NCBI RefSeq assembly: GCF_000472785.1
Contig: NZ_AXAL01000003.1
Span: 283,365 to 347,364, forward strand
Direction: 5' to 3'
Length of the DNA stretch: 64,000 bases
Source: Mesorhizobium loti CJ3sym
GTDB taxonomy: Bacteria > Pseudomonadota > Alphaproteobacteria > Rhizobiales > Rhizobiaceae
A model generated the notes under the pieces. That model was not told where the DNA came from. It ran no database searches and saw only the letters and a list, made by a program, of their open reading frames with translations. Position 1 is the stretch's first letter; each line of letters opens with the position of its first letter. Below, in pieces: positions 55,956 through 63,786 of this stretch. Both the position numbers and the translations under genes were made by a program.

Positions 55956-56813
55956 ATGGATTTTCTGATCACCACGCTCCTCAACGCGCTGACGCTGATC
56001 AGCATCCTGATGCTGGTCGGGCTCGGGCTGGCGATCAGCTTCGGCCTGATGAACGTGACCAATCTGGCGCATGGCGAATTCGTCACCGTCGGCGCCTTCG
56101 CGGTCTATTTCGTCCAGAGTATCGGCGGCTCGTTCTGGCTGGGGCTGGCCGCCGCGCCCATCGCCGGCGCGGTGGTCGGCTGCTTCCTGGAATTCGCCAT
56201 CATCCGCCATCTCTATTCGCGGCCGGTCTCGACCGTGCTCGCCACCTGGGGCGTCAGCCTGATCCTCCAGCAAGGGCTGGAACTGATCTTCGGCATCGGC
56301 GCCAAGCCGGTGACGCCGCCGATCGAGGGCACGTTCGACCTGTTCTTCACCGTCTATCCGGCCTACCGGCTAATTCTCATCGCCATCGCCATGCTGACCT
56401 TGCTTGGCGTCGTGCTGCTGATCAGCCGGACATCGTTCGGGCTCGACATCCGCACCGTGATCCAGAACCGTGAGATGGCCGAGGGCGTCGGCATCAACAC
56501 GCGGCGCACCTACGCCATCGCCTTCACCTTCGGCGCGGCCATCGCCGGGCTTGCCGGCGGGCTGGTCGCGCCGCTGGCGATCGTGCTGCCGCAGATGGGG
56601 GTGAACTATCTCGCCAATGCATTCTTCGTCGTCATTGTCGGCGGTGTCGGCTCGATCGGCGGGCTTGTCGCCGGCAGTGTCTTCGTCGGCGGGCTGACCA
56701 GCGTTCTCAACTACCAGATCTCGCCATCTCTAGCGCAGGCGATCGTGCTGCTCGCGGCCATCGTTGCTGTCCGTCTGCGGCCCAACGGCCTGTTCAACGG
56801 AGCGTCGCGATGA
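55956..56813 (+). CDS. ABC transporter permease, LivH/UrtB type
   Basis: The 285-residue membrane protein has LVGLGLAISFGLMNVTNLAHGEF near 20-42 and the cytoplasmic RTVIQNREMAEGVGINTRRT loop near 165-185. The NREMAEGVGIN sequence is characteristic of the urea/amide (UrtB) branch rather than the leucine branch. It starts at ATG 55956, five bases after the HDAC-like stop, and overlaps the next permease by ATGA. Confidence 0.9.
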   Translation: MDFLITTLLNALTLISILMLVGLGLAISFGLMNVTNLAHGEFVTVGAFAVYFVQSIGGSFWLGLAAAPIAGAVVGCFLEFAIIRHLYSRPVSTVLATWGVSLILQQGLELIFGIGAKPVTPPIEGTFDLFFTVYPAYRLILIAIAMLTLLGVVLLISRTSFGLDIRTVIQNREMAEGVGINTRRTYAIAFTFGAAIAGLAGGLVAPLAIVLPQMGVNYLANAFFVVIVGGVGSIGGLVAGSVFVGGLTSVLNYQISPSLAQAIVLLAAIVAVRLRPNGLFNGASR

Positions 56814-57796
56814 TCGCCCGCGACCGCAACTGGCTGCTGATCTTCGCTGTCTGCGCAGCACTCGCGGTTCTCTATCCGCTCTTCGCCGACGGCTACCAAC
56901 TGACTGTCATTCGCGACGCGCTGATCTTCGGCCTGTTTGCTGCAAGCCTCGACTTCTTCTGGGGCCGCACCGGCATCCTGTGTTTCGGCCACGCCGCCTT
57001 CTTCGGCATTGGCGGCTACATCATGGCGCTGATCACGCTCAACGACGCCATCCCCTTCGGCAGCGTTCTCGGCATCATGGGCGCGGTAACGGGTGCGGCT
57101 TTCGTCGCGGCCATCATCGGCTACTTCCTGTTCTTCGGCGGCATCCGCGGCAGTTATTTCACCATCGTCACGCTGGCGATGGGCGTCATCTGCCAGCAGG
57201 CCGCGGTCTCCTGGAGCTCGGTCACCGGCGGCGACAGCGGCCTGATCGGCATCCCGCCGATCGAATTCGATGTTGGCGAGATACATATTGATCTCAGCCA
57301 GGACCTGCCCTCCTACGTCTTCGTGGCGACGATCGTCGCGGTAGTCGTGCTGGCGCTGTGGTCGATCAGCCGTGGTCGCTGGGGCACGGTGCTGACCGCC
57401 ATCCAGGACAATGAAGTGCGGGCGGCAGCGCTCGGCCACAATGCACCGCTGCGGCTGCTCGTCACCTTCGTTCTGTCGGCGGCCATCGCCGGCCTTGCCG
57501 GCGCGCTCTATGTCTGCATGGCCGGGCTGGTCGCGCCCGATCTCTCCGGGCTGCTTCTGTCGACCGAAGTCATCGTCTGGGTGGCGGTCGGCGGGCGCGG
57601 CACGCTGCTCGGTCCGGTGCTGGGCGCGATCTTCATCCAGCGTGCGCAGCAGATGATCTCAAGCTTCAACCCGAGCCTGTGGCCGCTGCTGCTCGGCTGC
57701 GTCTTCGTCATCATCGTCTTCGTGCTGCCGGACGGCATCCTTTCGATCTATGCGCGGTTGAAGAGCCTGTTCAAAGGCCGGAGGCGCGCGCAATGA
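56810..57796 (+). CDS. ABC transporter permease, LivM/UrtC type
   Basis: The 328-residue membrane protein has AASLDFFWGRTGILCFGHAAFFGIGGY near 43-70 and the cytoplasmic AIQDNEVRAAALGHNAPLRL loop near 198-217, matching the UrtC branch. It overlaps the preceding permease and the following ATPase by 4 bases each. Confidence 0.9.
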   Translation: MIARDRNWLLIFAVCAALAVLYPLFADGYQLTVIRDALIFGLFAASLDFFWGRTGILCFGHAAFFGIGGYIMALITLNDAIPFGSVLGIMGAVTGAAFVAAIIGYFLFFGGIRGSYFTIVTLAMGVICQQAAVSWSSVTGGDSGLIGIPPIEFDVGEIHIDLSQDLPSYVFVATIVAVVVLALWSISRGRWGTVLTAIQDNEVRAAALGHNAPLRLLVTFVLSAAIAGLAGALYVCMAGLVAPDLSGLLLSTEVIVWVAVGGRGTLLGPVLGAIFIQRAQQMISSFNPSLWPLLLGCVFVIIVFVLPDGILSIYARLKSLFKGRRRAQ

Positions 57797-58497
57797 GCGA
57801 TGTGCTGCTCCAGGCTGAAAATGTCGGCATCCGCTTCGGCGGTCTGCAAGCGCTGGAAGGCTTGAACCTGACCGTGCGCGACAAGGAGCTCTGCTGCATC
57901 ATCGGGCCGAATGGTGCCGGCAAAAGCACCTTCCTCAACGTGTTGACCGGCACGCTTCGCCCGACCAGCGGCAGCGTGCGCTTCCTTGGCCATGACATAG
58001 CCGGCCTGCCGCTGCATCGCATCGCCCGGCTTGGCATCGCGCGCAAATTCCAGATCCCATCGGTCTTTCCGAGCCTTTCGGTGGAAGACAATCTGAAGGT
58101 GGCGCGATGGGGCGTGCCCTCGCCGGAGCGCCCGCTCAGTGAGTTGCTGGAACTCGTGGCGCTCACCGATCGTGCCGGCACGCTGGCCGGCGAACTCGCG
58201 CATGGCCAGAAGCAATGGCTGGAGATCGGGATGGCGCTGGCGATCGAGCCTCGGCTGCTGCTTCTCGACGAGCCGACCGCCGGCATGACCCCGCAGGAGA
58301 CGCTGGCGACAGCCGAGATGCTGCTGCGGCTCAAGGGCGAGTTCTCGATCGTCGCGGTCGAGCACGACATCCGCTTCGTGCGGGCGCTGAACTGCGAGAC
58401 GCTGGTGCTGCATCAGGGGCGCCGGCTGCGCAGTGGGCCTTTCCATGAGATCGAGACCGACGAAATGGTCCGCGACGTCTATCTGGGGAGGCGCTGA
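57793..58497 (+). CDS. ABC transporter ATP-binding protein, LivG/UrtD type
   Basis: The 234-residue ATPase has Walker A GPNGAGKST near 38-46, the RIARLGIARKFQIPSVFPSLSVEDNL segment near 73-98, a signature degenerated to ELAHGQKQWLEIGMAL (LAHGQ in place of LSGGQ, the normal form in UrtD), and Walker B LLLLDEPTAGM. It overlaps the previous gene by 4 bases and precedes the UrtE-type gene by 2 bases. Confidence 0.91.
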   Translation: MSDVLLQAENVGIRFGGLQALEGLNLTVRDKELCCIIGPNGAGKSTFLNVLTGTLRPTSGSVRFLGHDIAGLPLHRIARLGIARKFQIPSVFPSLSVEDNLKVARWGVPSPERPLSELLELVALTDRAGTLAGELAHGQKQWLEIGMALAIEPRLLLLDEPTAGMTPQETLATAEMLLRLKGEFSIVAVEHDIRFVRALNCETLVLHQGRRLRSGPFHEIETDEMVRDVYLGRR

Positions 58498-58499
58498 CC

Positions 58500-59201
58500 A
58501 TGCTGCGGACGCTTGCGATCTCGGCCGGCTACGGCGTGCTCCCGGTGTTGAACGGTATCGACCTCGGCGTGGCACCAGGCGAAGTCGTCGGCCTGCTCGG
58601 CCGCAACGGCGCCGGCAAGACGACGCTGCTGCGCGTCATCGCCGGAGCCTTGAAGGCGAGCGGAGGCGCGGTGGTTCTGGGCGACCAGGACCTGACCAAC
58701 GCGGCGGCCTTCCGCCGGGCGCGGGCGGGCATCGCGCATGTGCCGCAGGGGCGCGGCATCTTCAACCAGCTGACCGTGCGGCAGAACCTGGAGGTCGGCA
58801 CGCGTGCCGCCCAGGATCGCCGCGCCGGCGGCATTCCTGACGACATCTTCGGCTATTTCCCGATCCTGCGCGAACGCGAGGCACAAATCGCCGGCACGCT
58901 TTCGGGCGGCCAGCAGCAGATGCTGGCGATCGGCCGCGCGCTCTGCGGCTTGCCGTCGGTGCTGCTGCTCGACGAGCCCTCGGAAGGCATCCAGCCGAAC
59001 ATCGTGCAGTCGATCGCCGAGCTGGTGCCGCGCATCGCTCGCGAGCGCGGCATCGCAATCGTTCTGGTCGAGCAGAATCTCGACCTCGTCCTCAAGGCGG
59101 CGGACCGCTGCCTGGTGATGGAGAAGGGCAGGATCGTGCACGAAGGCACGCCGGAGGCGTTCGCCGACGAGAGCCTGCTGAAGGACCTGTTGGCCCTATA
59201 G
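58500..59201 (+). CDS. ABC transporter ATP-binding protein, LivF/UrtE type
   Basis: The 233-residue ATPase has Walker A GRNGAGKTT near 34-42, HVPQGRGIFNQLTVRQNLEVG near 80-100, signature LSGGQQQMLAIGRAL near 133-147 and Walker B VLLLDEPSEGIQP. GRNGxGKTT and DEPSEGIQPxIV are UrtE features. It completes the amide/urea-type importer; the binding protein follows after 79 bases. Confidence 0.91.
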   Translation: MLRTLAISAGYGVLPVLNGIDLGVAPGEVVGLLGRNGAGKTTLLRVIAGALKASGGAVVLGDQDLTNAAAFRRARAGIAHVPQGRGIFNQLTVRQNLEVGTRAAQDRRAGGIPDDIFGYFPILREREAQIAGTLSGGQQQMLAIGRALCGLPSVLLLDEPSEGIQPNIVQSIAELVPRIARERGIAIVLVEQNLDLVLKAADRCLVMEKGRIVHEGTPEAFADESLLKDLLAL

Positions 59202-59280
59202 AGCGCGCCTAAACGCGCCTGGACCTGTTGACTTTGTAAGGCGTGCATGGGGCGCGCCTGGACTGGAAGGGAACATAACA

Positions 59281-60450
59281 ATGATAAGCAGAAGAACGAT
59301 TCTGAAATCCGGCGGCGCTGCCGCTGCCTTCGCCATGGTCGGCGCGCCGTCGATCCTGCGCGCCGCCGACACCGTGAAGGTCGGCCTGTCGATCCCGATC
59401 ACCGGGCTGCAGGCGATCCTCGGCGAGACGCTGCTCAATTGCTACAAGCTCGCCGCCGCCGAGCTCAACGCCGCCAACGGCATTGGCGGCCGCCAGGTAG
59501 AACTGTTCATCGAGGACAACCAGACCACGACCAAGGGCGCCATCGACAAGGCGCGCAAGCTCATCAACGAAGACAAGGTCGACGTCGTCATGGGCACGAT
59601 CATTTCGCCCGAGCGAAGTGCTACGCTTTCGGTGACCTCGAAGGCCAAGAAGCTGTTCTTCTACCCGACCAATTTCGAGGGCGGCGAATGCAACCGCTAC
59701 TTCGTCGCCACCGGCCCGATCCCGATGCAGCAGGTCGACCCGATGATGCCGTGGGTGGCCGAGAATCTCGGCAAGACCATCTACGTCATGGCCTCCGACT
59801 ATGCCTGGCCGCAGAAGATGACCGAGGCGATCACCGCGGCCTATGAGAAGGCCGGCGGCAAGATCATCGGCGCCGACTACTATCCGTTCGGCACCACGGA
59901 TTTCGGCCCGGCCTTCCAGAAGATCAAGTCGCTCAAGCCTGATGTCGTGTGGTCGATGGTGGTCGGCAACGACGCCGTCACCCAGCTCAAGCAGTATCGC
60001 TCTTTCGACATCAAGCAGTCCCTGATCGCGCCGCTCGACGAGGTCTTCAACAAGGACGCGCTGCCGCCCGGCGTGGCGGCCGGCACTTACGCGCCGCAGC
60101 CTTACTGGATGGCGCTCGACAATCCGGTCAACAAGAAGTTCATTTCGAGCTTCCGCGAAAAATTCGGCCAGGAGAAGATGGTCAACGGCATCGGTGAAGC
60201 TGGCTATAACGGCCTGCATCTCTATGCGCTGGCCGCCGAGAAGGCCGGATCGCTGAAGGACGATGACGTGCTTAAGGCACTGCCGACGATCGAGTTCGAC
60301 GCGCCGCAAGGCAAGATCCGCGTCGATGCCTCCAACAACCACACGCTTTGCCATTCCTATGTCGGCAAGGCAGCGGCGGACGGCATCAGCTACGAGATTG
60401 TCAAGGATTTCGGCACCATCGCGCCGGTCACGCCCTACTGCAAGCTGTAG
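59281..60450 (+). CDS. UrtA/AmiC-type ABC transporter substrate-binding protein
   Basis: The 389-residue protein has a twin-arginine type signal (SRRTILKSGG, hydrophobic stretch, cleavage near ILRA-A at 28) and the Peripla_BP_5 pattern of short-chain amide and urea binders: KLINEDKVDVVMGTIISPERSATL near 90-113 and IYVMASDYAWPQKMTEAI near 160-178. The ligand is expected to be a small amide or acylated amine, in line with the deacetylase-like enzyme at the head of the operon. It is last in the operon. Confidence 0.88.
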   Translation: MISRRTILKSGGAAAAFAMVGAPSILRAADTVKVGLSIPITGLQAILGETLLNCYKLAAAELNAANGIGGRQVELFIEDNQTTTKGAIDKARKLINEDKVDVVMGTIISPERSATLSVTSKAKKLFFYPTNFEGGECNRYFVATGPIPMQQVDPMMPWVAENLGKTIYVMASDYAWPQKMTEAITAAYEKAGGKIIGADYYPFGTTDFGPAFQKIKSLKPDVVWSMVVGNDAVTQLKQYRSFDIKQSLIAPLDEVFNKDALPPGVAAGTYAPQPYWMALDNPVNKKFISSFREKFGQEKMVNGIGEAGYNGLHLYALAAEKAGSLKDDDVLKALPTIEFDAPQGKIRVDASNNHTLCHSYVGKAAADGISYEIVKDFGTIAPVTPYCKL

Positions 60451-60469
60451 GCCCTCGCACCCAACCAAT

Positions 60470-60499
60470 CCTGACGGCGGCTTTGCCGCTGCCGTCAGG
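60470..60499. terminator. stem-loop between convergent genes
   Basis: CCTGACGGC and GCCGTCAGG form a perfect 9-bp stem, with an inner GGC-TTT-GCC mini-hairpin, just after the binding-protein gene and overlapping the stop codon of the convergent ThDP enzyme. It is the likely transcription end for both sides, although no T-run is present. Confidence 0.55.
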
Positions 60500-62141
60500 G
60501 CGTCCGCGGCGCAGGCAGCCGCTCGCGCAGTTCGTCGACAAGCACCCTGGTGTTTTCGGAATAGTCGATGGGCACGACGACGAGATGCACGCCACCACCG
60601 GTGAAGGCCTTTTCCAGCGCCGGTCGCAGGTCGGCAATCTCCGCGACCCTAGTCCCCCTGGCGCCATACGCTTCGGCGTATTTGACGAAATCGGGATTGC
60701 CGAAGGTCATGCCGAAATCCGGGAACGCATCGACCGCCTGCTTCCAGCGGATCATACCATAGGCATGGTCTTCCAGCAGCAGCACGACGAGGTTGAGCTT
60801 GAGCCGGACGGCGGTTTCCAGTTCCTGGCTGTTCATCATGAAGCCGCCGTCGCCGCAGATGGCCATGACACGGCGATTGGGATAGAGCAGCGCCGCCATC
60901 ATCGCCGAGGGCAGGCCGGCGCCCATGGTGGCCAGCGCATTGTCCAGCAGCAGCGTGTTTGCCATGCGCGTGCGGTAGTTGCGCGCGAACCAGATCTTGT
61001 ACATGCCGTTGTCGAGGGCGAGGATCCCGTCCGCCGGCATGATGGCGCGAACGTCATGCACGATGCGCTGTGGCGTGAAGCGGTCTTCGGTGGCGCGCGC
61101 TGCGATCCGGCTCAAAATGCTTTCCCTGAGCGGCAGCAAGGCCTGCGCGTTGGGGATCTTGCCCTCGATGCGGTCGGCCAGCAGCGCCAGCGAAGGGCCG
61201 AGGTCGCCGACGATCTCGGCCTGCGGGAAATAGACCTGCTCGACGTCAGCCGTTTGGTAACCGACATGGATGACCTTCGGCCCATTGGCACCCATGATGA
61301 AGGGCGGTTTCTCGACCGTGTCATGGCCGATGGTGATGATCAGATCGGCCTGCTCGATGGCCTCATGCACATAGTCGCGCTCCGAGAGCGCCGCTGTCCC
61401 CATATAGAGCTCGGTGCCGCCGGGCACGGTGCCCTTGCCCATCTGCGTGGTGAAATAGGGAATTTGGGTGCGCAGCACGAACTGCGCGACATCGGGGGTC
61501 ACGCGCGGCCGCGACGCCGCCGCGCCGAACATCAACAGCGGACGCTTGGCTTCCAGGATCATACGGGCGCCGCGATCAAGCGCGCCCGGGCTGGCCAGCG
61601 GCAGGTCGACCGGATGGGTCGGCACTAGCGCTACCGGCTCGCACTCCGCCGCCGCAATGTCTTCCGGCAGTTCGAGGTGCACGGGGCCGGGACGTTCCTC
61701 CTGGGCAACGCGGAAGGCTTCGCGCACCAGCGAGGGGATCATCTTGGGCGAGACGATCTGGCGCGACAGCTTGGTCAGCGGCTTCATCGCCGCGACGATA
61801 TCGACGATCTGGAAGCGCGCCTGCCGCGATGACAGGATGCCCTTCTGGCCAGTGATCATGATCATCGGCATGGCGCCGAGCAGCGCATAGGCCGAGCCAG
61901 TGGTCAGATTGAGCGCGCCGGGGCCAAGCGTGGTGATGCACACGCCTGCCTTACCGGTAAGCCTGCCATAGGTGGCGGCCATGAAGGCCGCCGCCTGCTC
62001 GTGGCGGGTCAGGATCAGCTGGATCGACGAGCAGCGGATGGATTCGACGATGTCGAGATTTTCCTCGCCCGGAATGCCGAAGATCCGGTCGACCCCCTCG
62101 TTTTCGAGGGCCGCCACGAACAGATCCGAACCCTTGGTCAT
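60495..62141 (-). CDS. acetolactate-synthase-like ThDP-dependent enzyme
   Basis: The 548-residue protein has the full ThDP-enzyme domain order: N-terminal PYR domain with the activating glutamate Glu48 (LTRHEQAAAFMA), a central FAD-type domain (about 190-330), and the C-terminal PP domain with GDGGFMMNSQELETAVRLKLN (GDG...N cofactor motif). It resembles catabolic acetolactate synthase (AlsS) and related decarboxylases. No small regulatory subunit gene is next to it, which favours a catabolic role over valine synthesis. GGAGAGACGGTTG precedes the ATG at 62141. Confidence 0.86.
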   Translation of the reverse strand: MTKGSDLFVAALENEGVDRIFGIPGEENLDIVESIRCSSIQLILTRHEQAAAFMAATYGRLTGKAGVCITTLGPGALNLTTGSAYALLGAMPMIMITGQKGILSSRQARFQIVDIVAAMKPLTKLSRQIVSPKMIPSLVREAFRVAQEERPGPVHLELPEDIAAAECEPVALVPTHPVDLPLASPGALDRGARMILEAKRPLLMFGAAASRPRVTPDVAQFVLRTQIPYFTTQMGKGTVPGGTELYMGTAALSERDYVHEAIEQADLIITIGHDTVEKPPFIMGANGPKVIHVGYQTADVEQVYFPQAEIVGDLGPSLALLADRIEGKIPNAQALLPLRESILSRIAARATEDRFTPQRIVHDVRAIMPADGILALDNGMYKIWFARNYRTRMANTLLLDNALATMGAGLPSAMMAALLYPNRRVMAICGDGGFMMNSQELETAVRLKLNLVVLLLEDHAYGMIRWKQAVDAFPDFGMTFGNPDFVKYAEAYGARGTRVAEIADLRPALEKAFTGGGVHLVVVPIDYSENTRVLVDELRERLPAPRTP

Positions 62142-62559
62142 CAACCGTCTCTCCTGCAACGCGCACATTCCGTCAGCCACCTTCATATGGCAAGGGAAGG
62201 CGACGCCGCAAAGAGCGCAAGCCTGCTCTGTTGGCGATCATGCCATCAGTTTCGGCAAGGCGGCCGCCAGCGCATCGGCAGGCATCGCCAAAAGCGATAT
62301 TCTTGTGCAATTGGACGAGATGAGGGGACCCTTGGTTCATTTGCTCGATACCCAGTTTGAGACCGCCGGTAGCAGACTCCCTCCCAATTTGATGCGCTTT
62401 ATCCGCGGGCGATATTAGCTTAACGAACGCAACCATTTCAGGCGCGAATTTCACTAGCGCTTCGTGGCCATCCGTGGGCACGTCGTACCTACTCGCATGC
62501 CTCGACAGAGCCCGCCGCCGTGATACCCTGTCCGATCAATCAAAGCGGAGCCATTCTTG
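62142..62559. other. 418-base interval without a confident gene
   Basis: The interval holds the promoter side of the ThDP gene on the left. A minus-strand frame from a GTG at 62481 to 62173 (102 codons, with segments such as ATGGLKLGIEQMNQ) is open and could be a small hypothetical protein, but it has no ribosome site, no recognisable family and lower third-position GC than its neighbours. No RNA gene or repeat is evident. From here to the right edge the coding density and GC drop. Confidence 0.4.
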
Positions 62560-62832
62560 ATGAGCCAGAAGCGCTATGTCGTCGTCGCCAAGACCCTCCG
62601 TCGAGAGCCAGATGGTGATAGCCAGCAGGACGGCAGGCCGTTGTGGCGCAGCTTCATCGAAGAGCGGTCTTACACGTTCACTGCCGACCAGCCGATCTCT
62701 GCGATCTTTGAAAGACTGGACAGATTAGATGACGTGGTTGAGATCAGACTTCTCGATGACGGATCGAACCGTATAGGGCCAGCCCATGAGCCGGATCGGG
62801 AGGAAGGCTTTCAGCGCCAGGCGAAGTATTGA
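62560..62832 (+). CDS. small hypothetical protein (90 aa)
   Basis: The 90-residue product opens MSQKRYVVVAKTLRREPDG, contains a likely helix SAIFERLDRLDDVVEIRLLDDG and ends with a charged tail. GGAG lies 9 bases upstream of the ATG at 62560. It has no Cys, no membrane segment and no family I recognise; the fold looks like a small alpha+beta domain. It is not similar to the PqqD-like leader-binding proteins of RiPP clusters, despite standing just upstream of the tandem peptide genes, from which it is separated by 163 bases. Confidence 0.6.
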   Translation: MSQKRYVVVAKTLRREPDGDSQQDGRPLWRSFIEERSYTFTADQPISAIFERLDRLDDVVEIRLLDDGSNRIGPAHEPDREEGFQRQAKY

Positions 62833-62896
62833 TGGGGCAAAACAACCCTGCCCCTCAAGCCCTCCGCCACAAACCCACCAATTGCGGAGATAGAAT

Positions 62897-62940
62897 CATT
62901 TCATCGTGAAATGAGGCGGCTTATCAACCTCAACTTGACA
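62897..62940 (+). promoter_or_regulatory. dyad and -35-like element before the tandem peptide genes
   Basis: CATTTCA-TCG-TGAAATG (62897-62913) is a perfect 7-bp inverted repeat, followed 21 bases later by TTGACA (62935-62940), a canonical -35 sequence. A matching -10 is poor (CATGCA after 17 bases). The dyad is a good operator candidate for the peptide genes starting at 62996. Confidence 0.45.
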
Positions 62941-62995
62941 ACGGCCTTCCGCAAGGGCATGCAAGCTGCATCGCATAGGCAAACGGGGCTTCCAC

Positions 62996-63085
62996 ATGAA
63001 GAAGACATACGAAAAGCCAGTCTTAGTGAAGAAGGATCGTCTTTCGACTGTCGTAGCGGGTCCGTCCGCACCGATTAAGCCCTGA
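62996..63085 (+). CDS. putative RiPP-type precursor peptide 1 (29 aa)
   Basis: This tiny gene encodes a 29-residue peptide with a conserved front MKKTYEKPVLVKKDRLS followed by TVVA and the tail GPSAPIKP. YxxPxL at residues 5-10 recalls the leader motif of proteobacterial lasso peptides and of sequences annotated as putative RiPP precursors in Mesorhizobium. The neighbouring gene repeats the front with mostly synonymous codon changes, so it is under selection as protein. The 8-residue tail lacks the ring Asp/Glu of lasso cores. No maturation enzymes are visible in the window. The upstream ribosome site (CGGGGC) is weak. Confidence 0.65.
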   Translation: MKKTYEKPVLVKKDRLSTVVAGPSAPIKP

Positions 63086-63092
63086 GGCGACT

Positions 63093-63185
63093 ATGAAAAA
63101 AATCTATGAGAAGCCGGTTTTGGTGAAGCGCGAGCGCCTGTCGTCCGTCGTGGCGGCGACCACCATATCAAAAGGCGCGGTGTAA
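63093..63185 (+). CDS. putative RiPP-type precursor peptide 2 (30 aa)
   Basis: This 30-residue peptide starts MKKIYEKPVLVKRERLS, continues SVVA, and ends ATTISKGAV. Of the first 21 residues 17 are identical to peptide 1 and most of the rest are conservative (K/R, D/E, T/S). About ten of the identical residues use different synonymous codons. The tails are unrelated, the expected leader/core pattern. GAGG of the ribosome site overlaps the stop codon of peptide 1, 8 bases upstream of the ATG, so the two are co-translated. A strong intrinsic terminator follows 27 bases later. Confidence 0.68.
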   Translation: MKKIYEKPVLVKRERLSSVVAATTISKGAV

Positions 63186-63211
63186 CACCTCCAAGGCTGC
63201 GATGATCACAG

Positions 63212-63243
63212 GCCTGCTGGCGGATGTCGGCGGGCTTTTTTTT
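63212..63243 (+). terminator. intrinsic terminator of the tandem peptide genes
   Basis: GCCTGC pairs with GCGGGC (one G-T wobble) around a 12-base loop and is followed at once by eight T residues. It is the only textbook Rho-independent terminator seen in the window and closes the two-gene peptide unit on the plus strand. Confidence 0.85.
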
Positions 63244-63244
63244 G

Positions 63245-63484
63245 TTAGCGATCTCCCTTCGCCTTGGCGTACTCGTTGCCCAACCGCCTGGCATCGGCGT
63301 GCGCATAATTTGGCGTGTAGATCAGATCGACGTTTCGGCTCTCGCATTCGCCGCACTTCATCCGAGGCAGCAGATCGTCACGCATGGCCGGCGTATCAGG
63401 GCCGTGCGTTTCGCCCAGGCGCACGAGGTCAAGCTCCTGCTTGTGACCACAGCTAATGTTCCGGCAATGCGCCGTCACGATCAT
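63245..63484 (-). CDS. small zinc-ribbon-like protein (79 aa)
   Basis: The 79-residue product has two cysteine pairs, Cys7/Cys12 (HCRNISCGHK) and Cys44/Cys47 (MKCGECESRN), spaced as in zinc-ribbon proteins, with LDLVRLGE between them and a C-terminal RLGNEYAKAKGD helix. The strand is opposite to the peptide genes and its stop codon touches the T-run of their terminator. The function is unknown; a nucleic-acid or protein-binding role is usual for such ribbons. The interval 63485-63698 to the right holds no supported element. Confidence 0.6.
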   Translation of the reverse strand: MIVTAHCRNISCGHKQELDLVRLGETHGPDTPAMRDDLLPRMKCGECESRNVDLIYTPNYAHADARRLGNEYAKAKGDR

Positions 63485-63698
63485 GCCGCCGTCGATCAGG
63501 GAAAAATGGATTTTCGGTACCTATTTCAAAGTTGGCGATAAAGGGACGAGCGACGGTGGCGGCACCGAAGCTGCGCATAAGGGGGAGTTTGAACCGTAGG
63601 GAACTCGCCAAACTTCTACGCAGGCACCGGCTTTGGAGCTGATGTTATGCGTGTTCGAATTTTCGGATGCTCCGGGCTAGTAAGCGCGGAGGCAAGTG

Positions 63699-63779
63699 AT
63701 GGACTACATCACTTACGGCATCCATATCGCGGCTGACGTGGCCACGGTATTGATGTTCGTTATCGTTCTACTCAGCTAG
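63699..63779 (+). CDS. 26-aa single-pass membrane peptide
   Basis: The peptide is MDYITYGIHIAADVATVLMF followed by VIVLLS: a short polar start, then one hydrophobic helix that runs to the C-terminus. GGAGG lies 6 bases upstream of the ATG, one of the best ribosome sites in this region. It is the right size for a small regulatory membrane protein or a type I toxin-like peptide, but has no charged tail and no antisense gene that I can see. It lies next to the IS end. Confidence 0.5.
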   Translation: MDYITYGIHIAADVATVLMFVIVLLS

Positions 63780-63786
63780 ACATAGC

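Noticed and set aside
62173..62481. possible 102-codon minus-strand gene upstream of the ThDP gene
   Set aside because: Starts with GTG without ribosome site, no family resemblance, weak codon bias; kept only as a remark in the interval entry.
62996..63185. assignment of the tandem peptides as lasso peptides
   Set aside because: The YxxPxL leader fits, but tails of 8-9 residues lack the Asp/Glu at positions 7-9 of the core and no lasso B or C gene is in the window; kept as generic RiPP-like.
63646..63735. 29-codon frame MRVRIFGCSG... overlapping the membrane peptide
   Set aside because: Overlaps a better-supported gene in another phase, weak ribosome site, no coherent composition.
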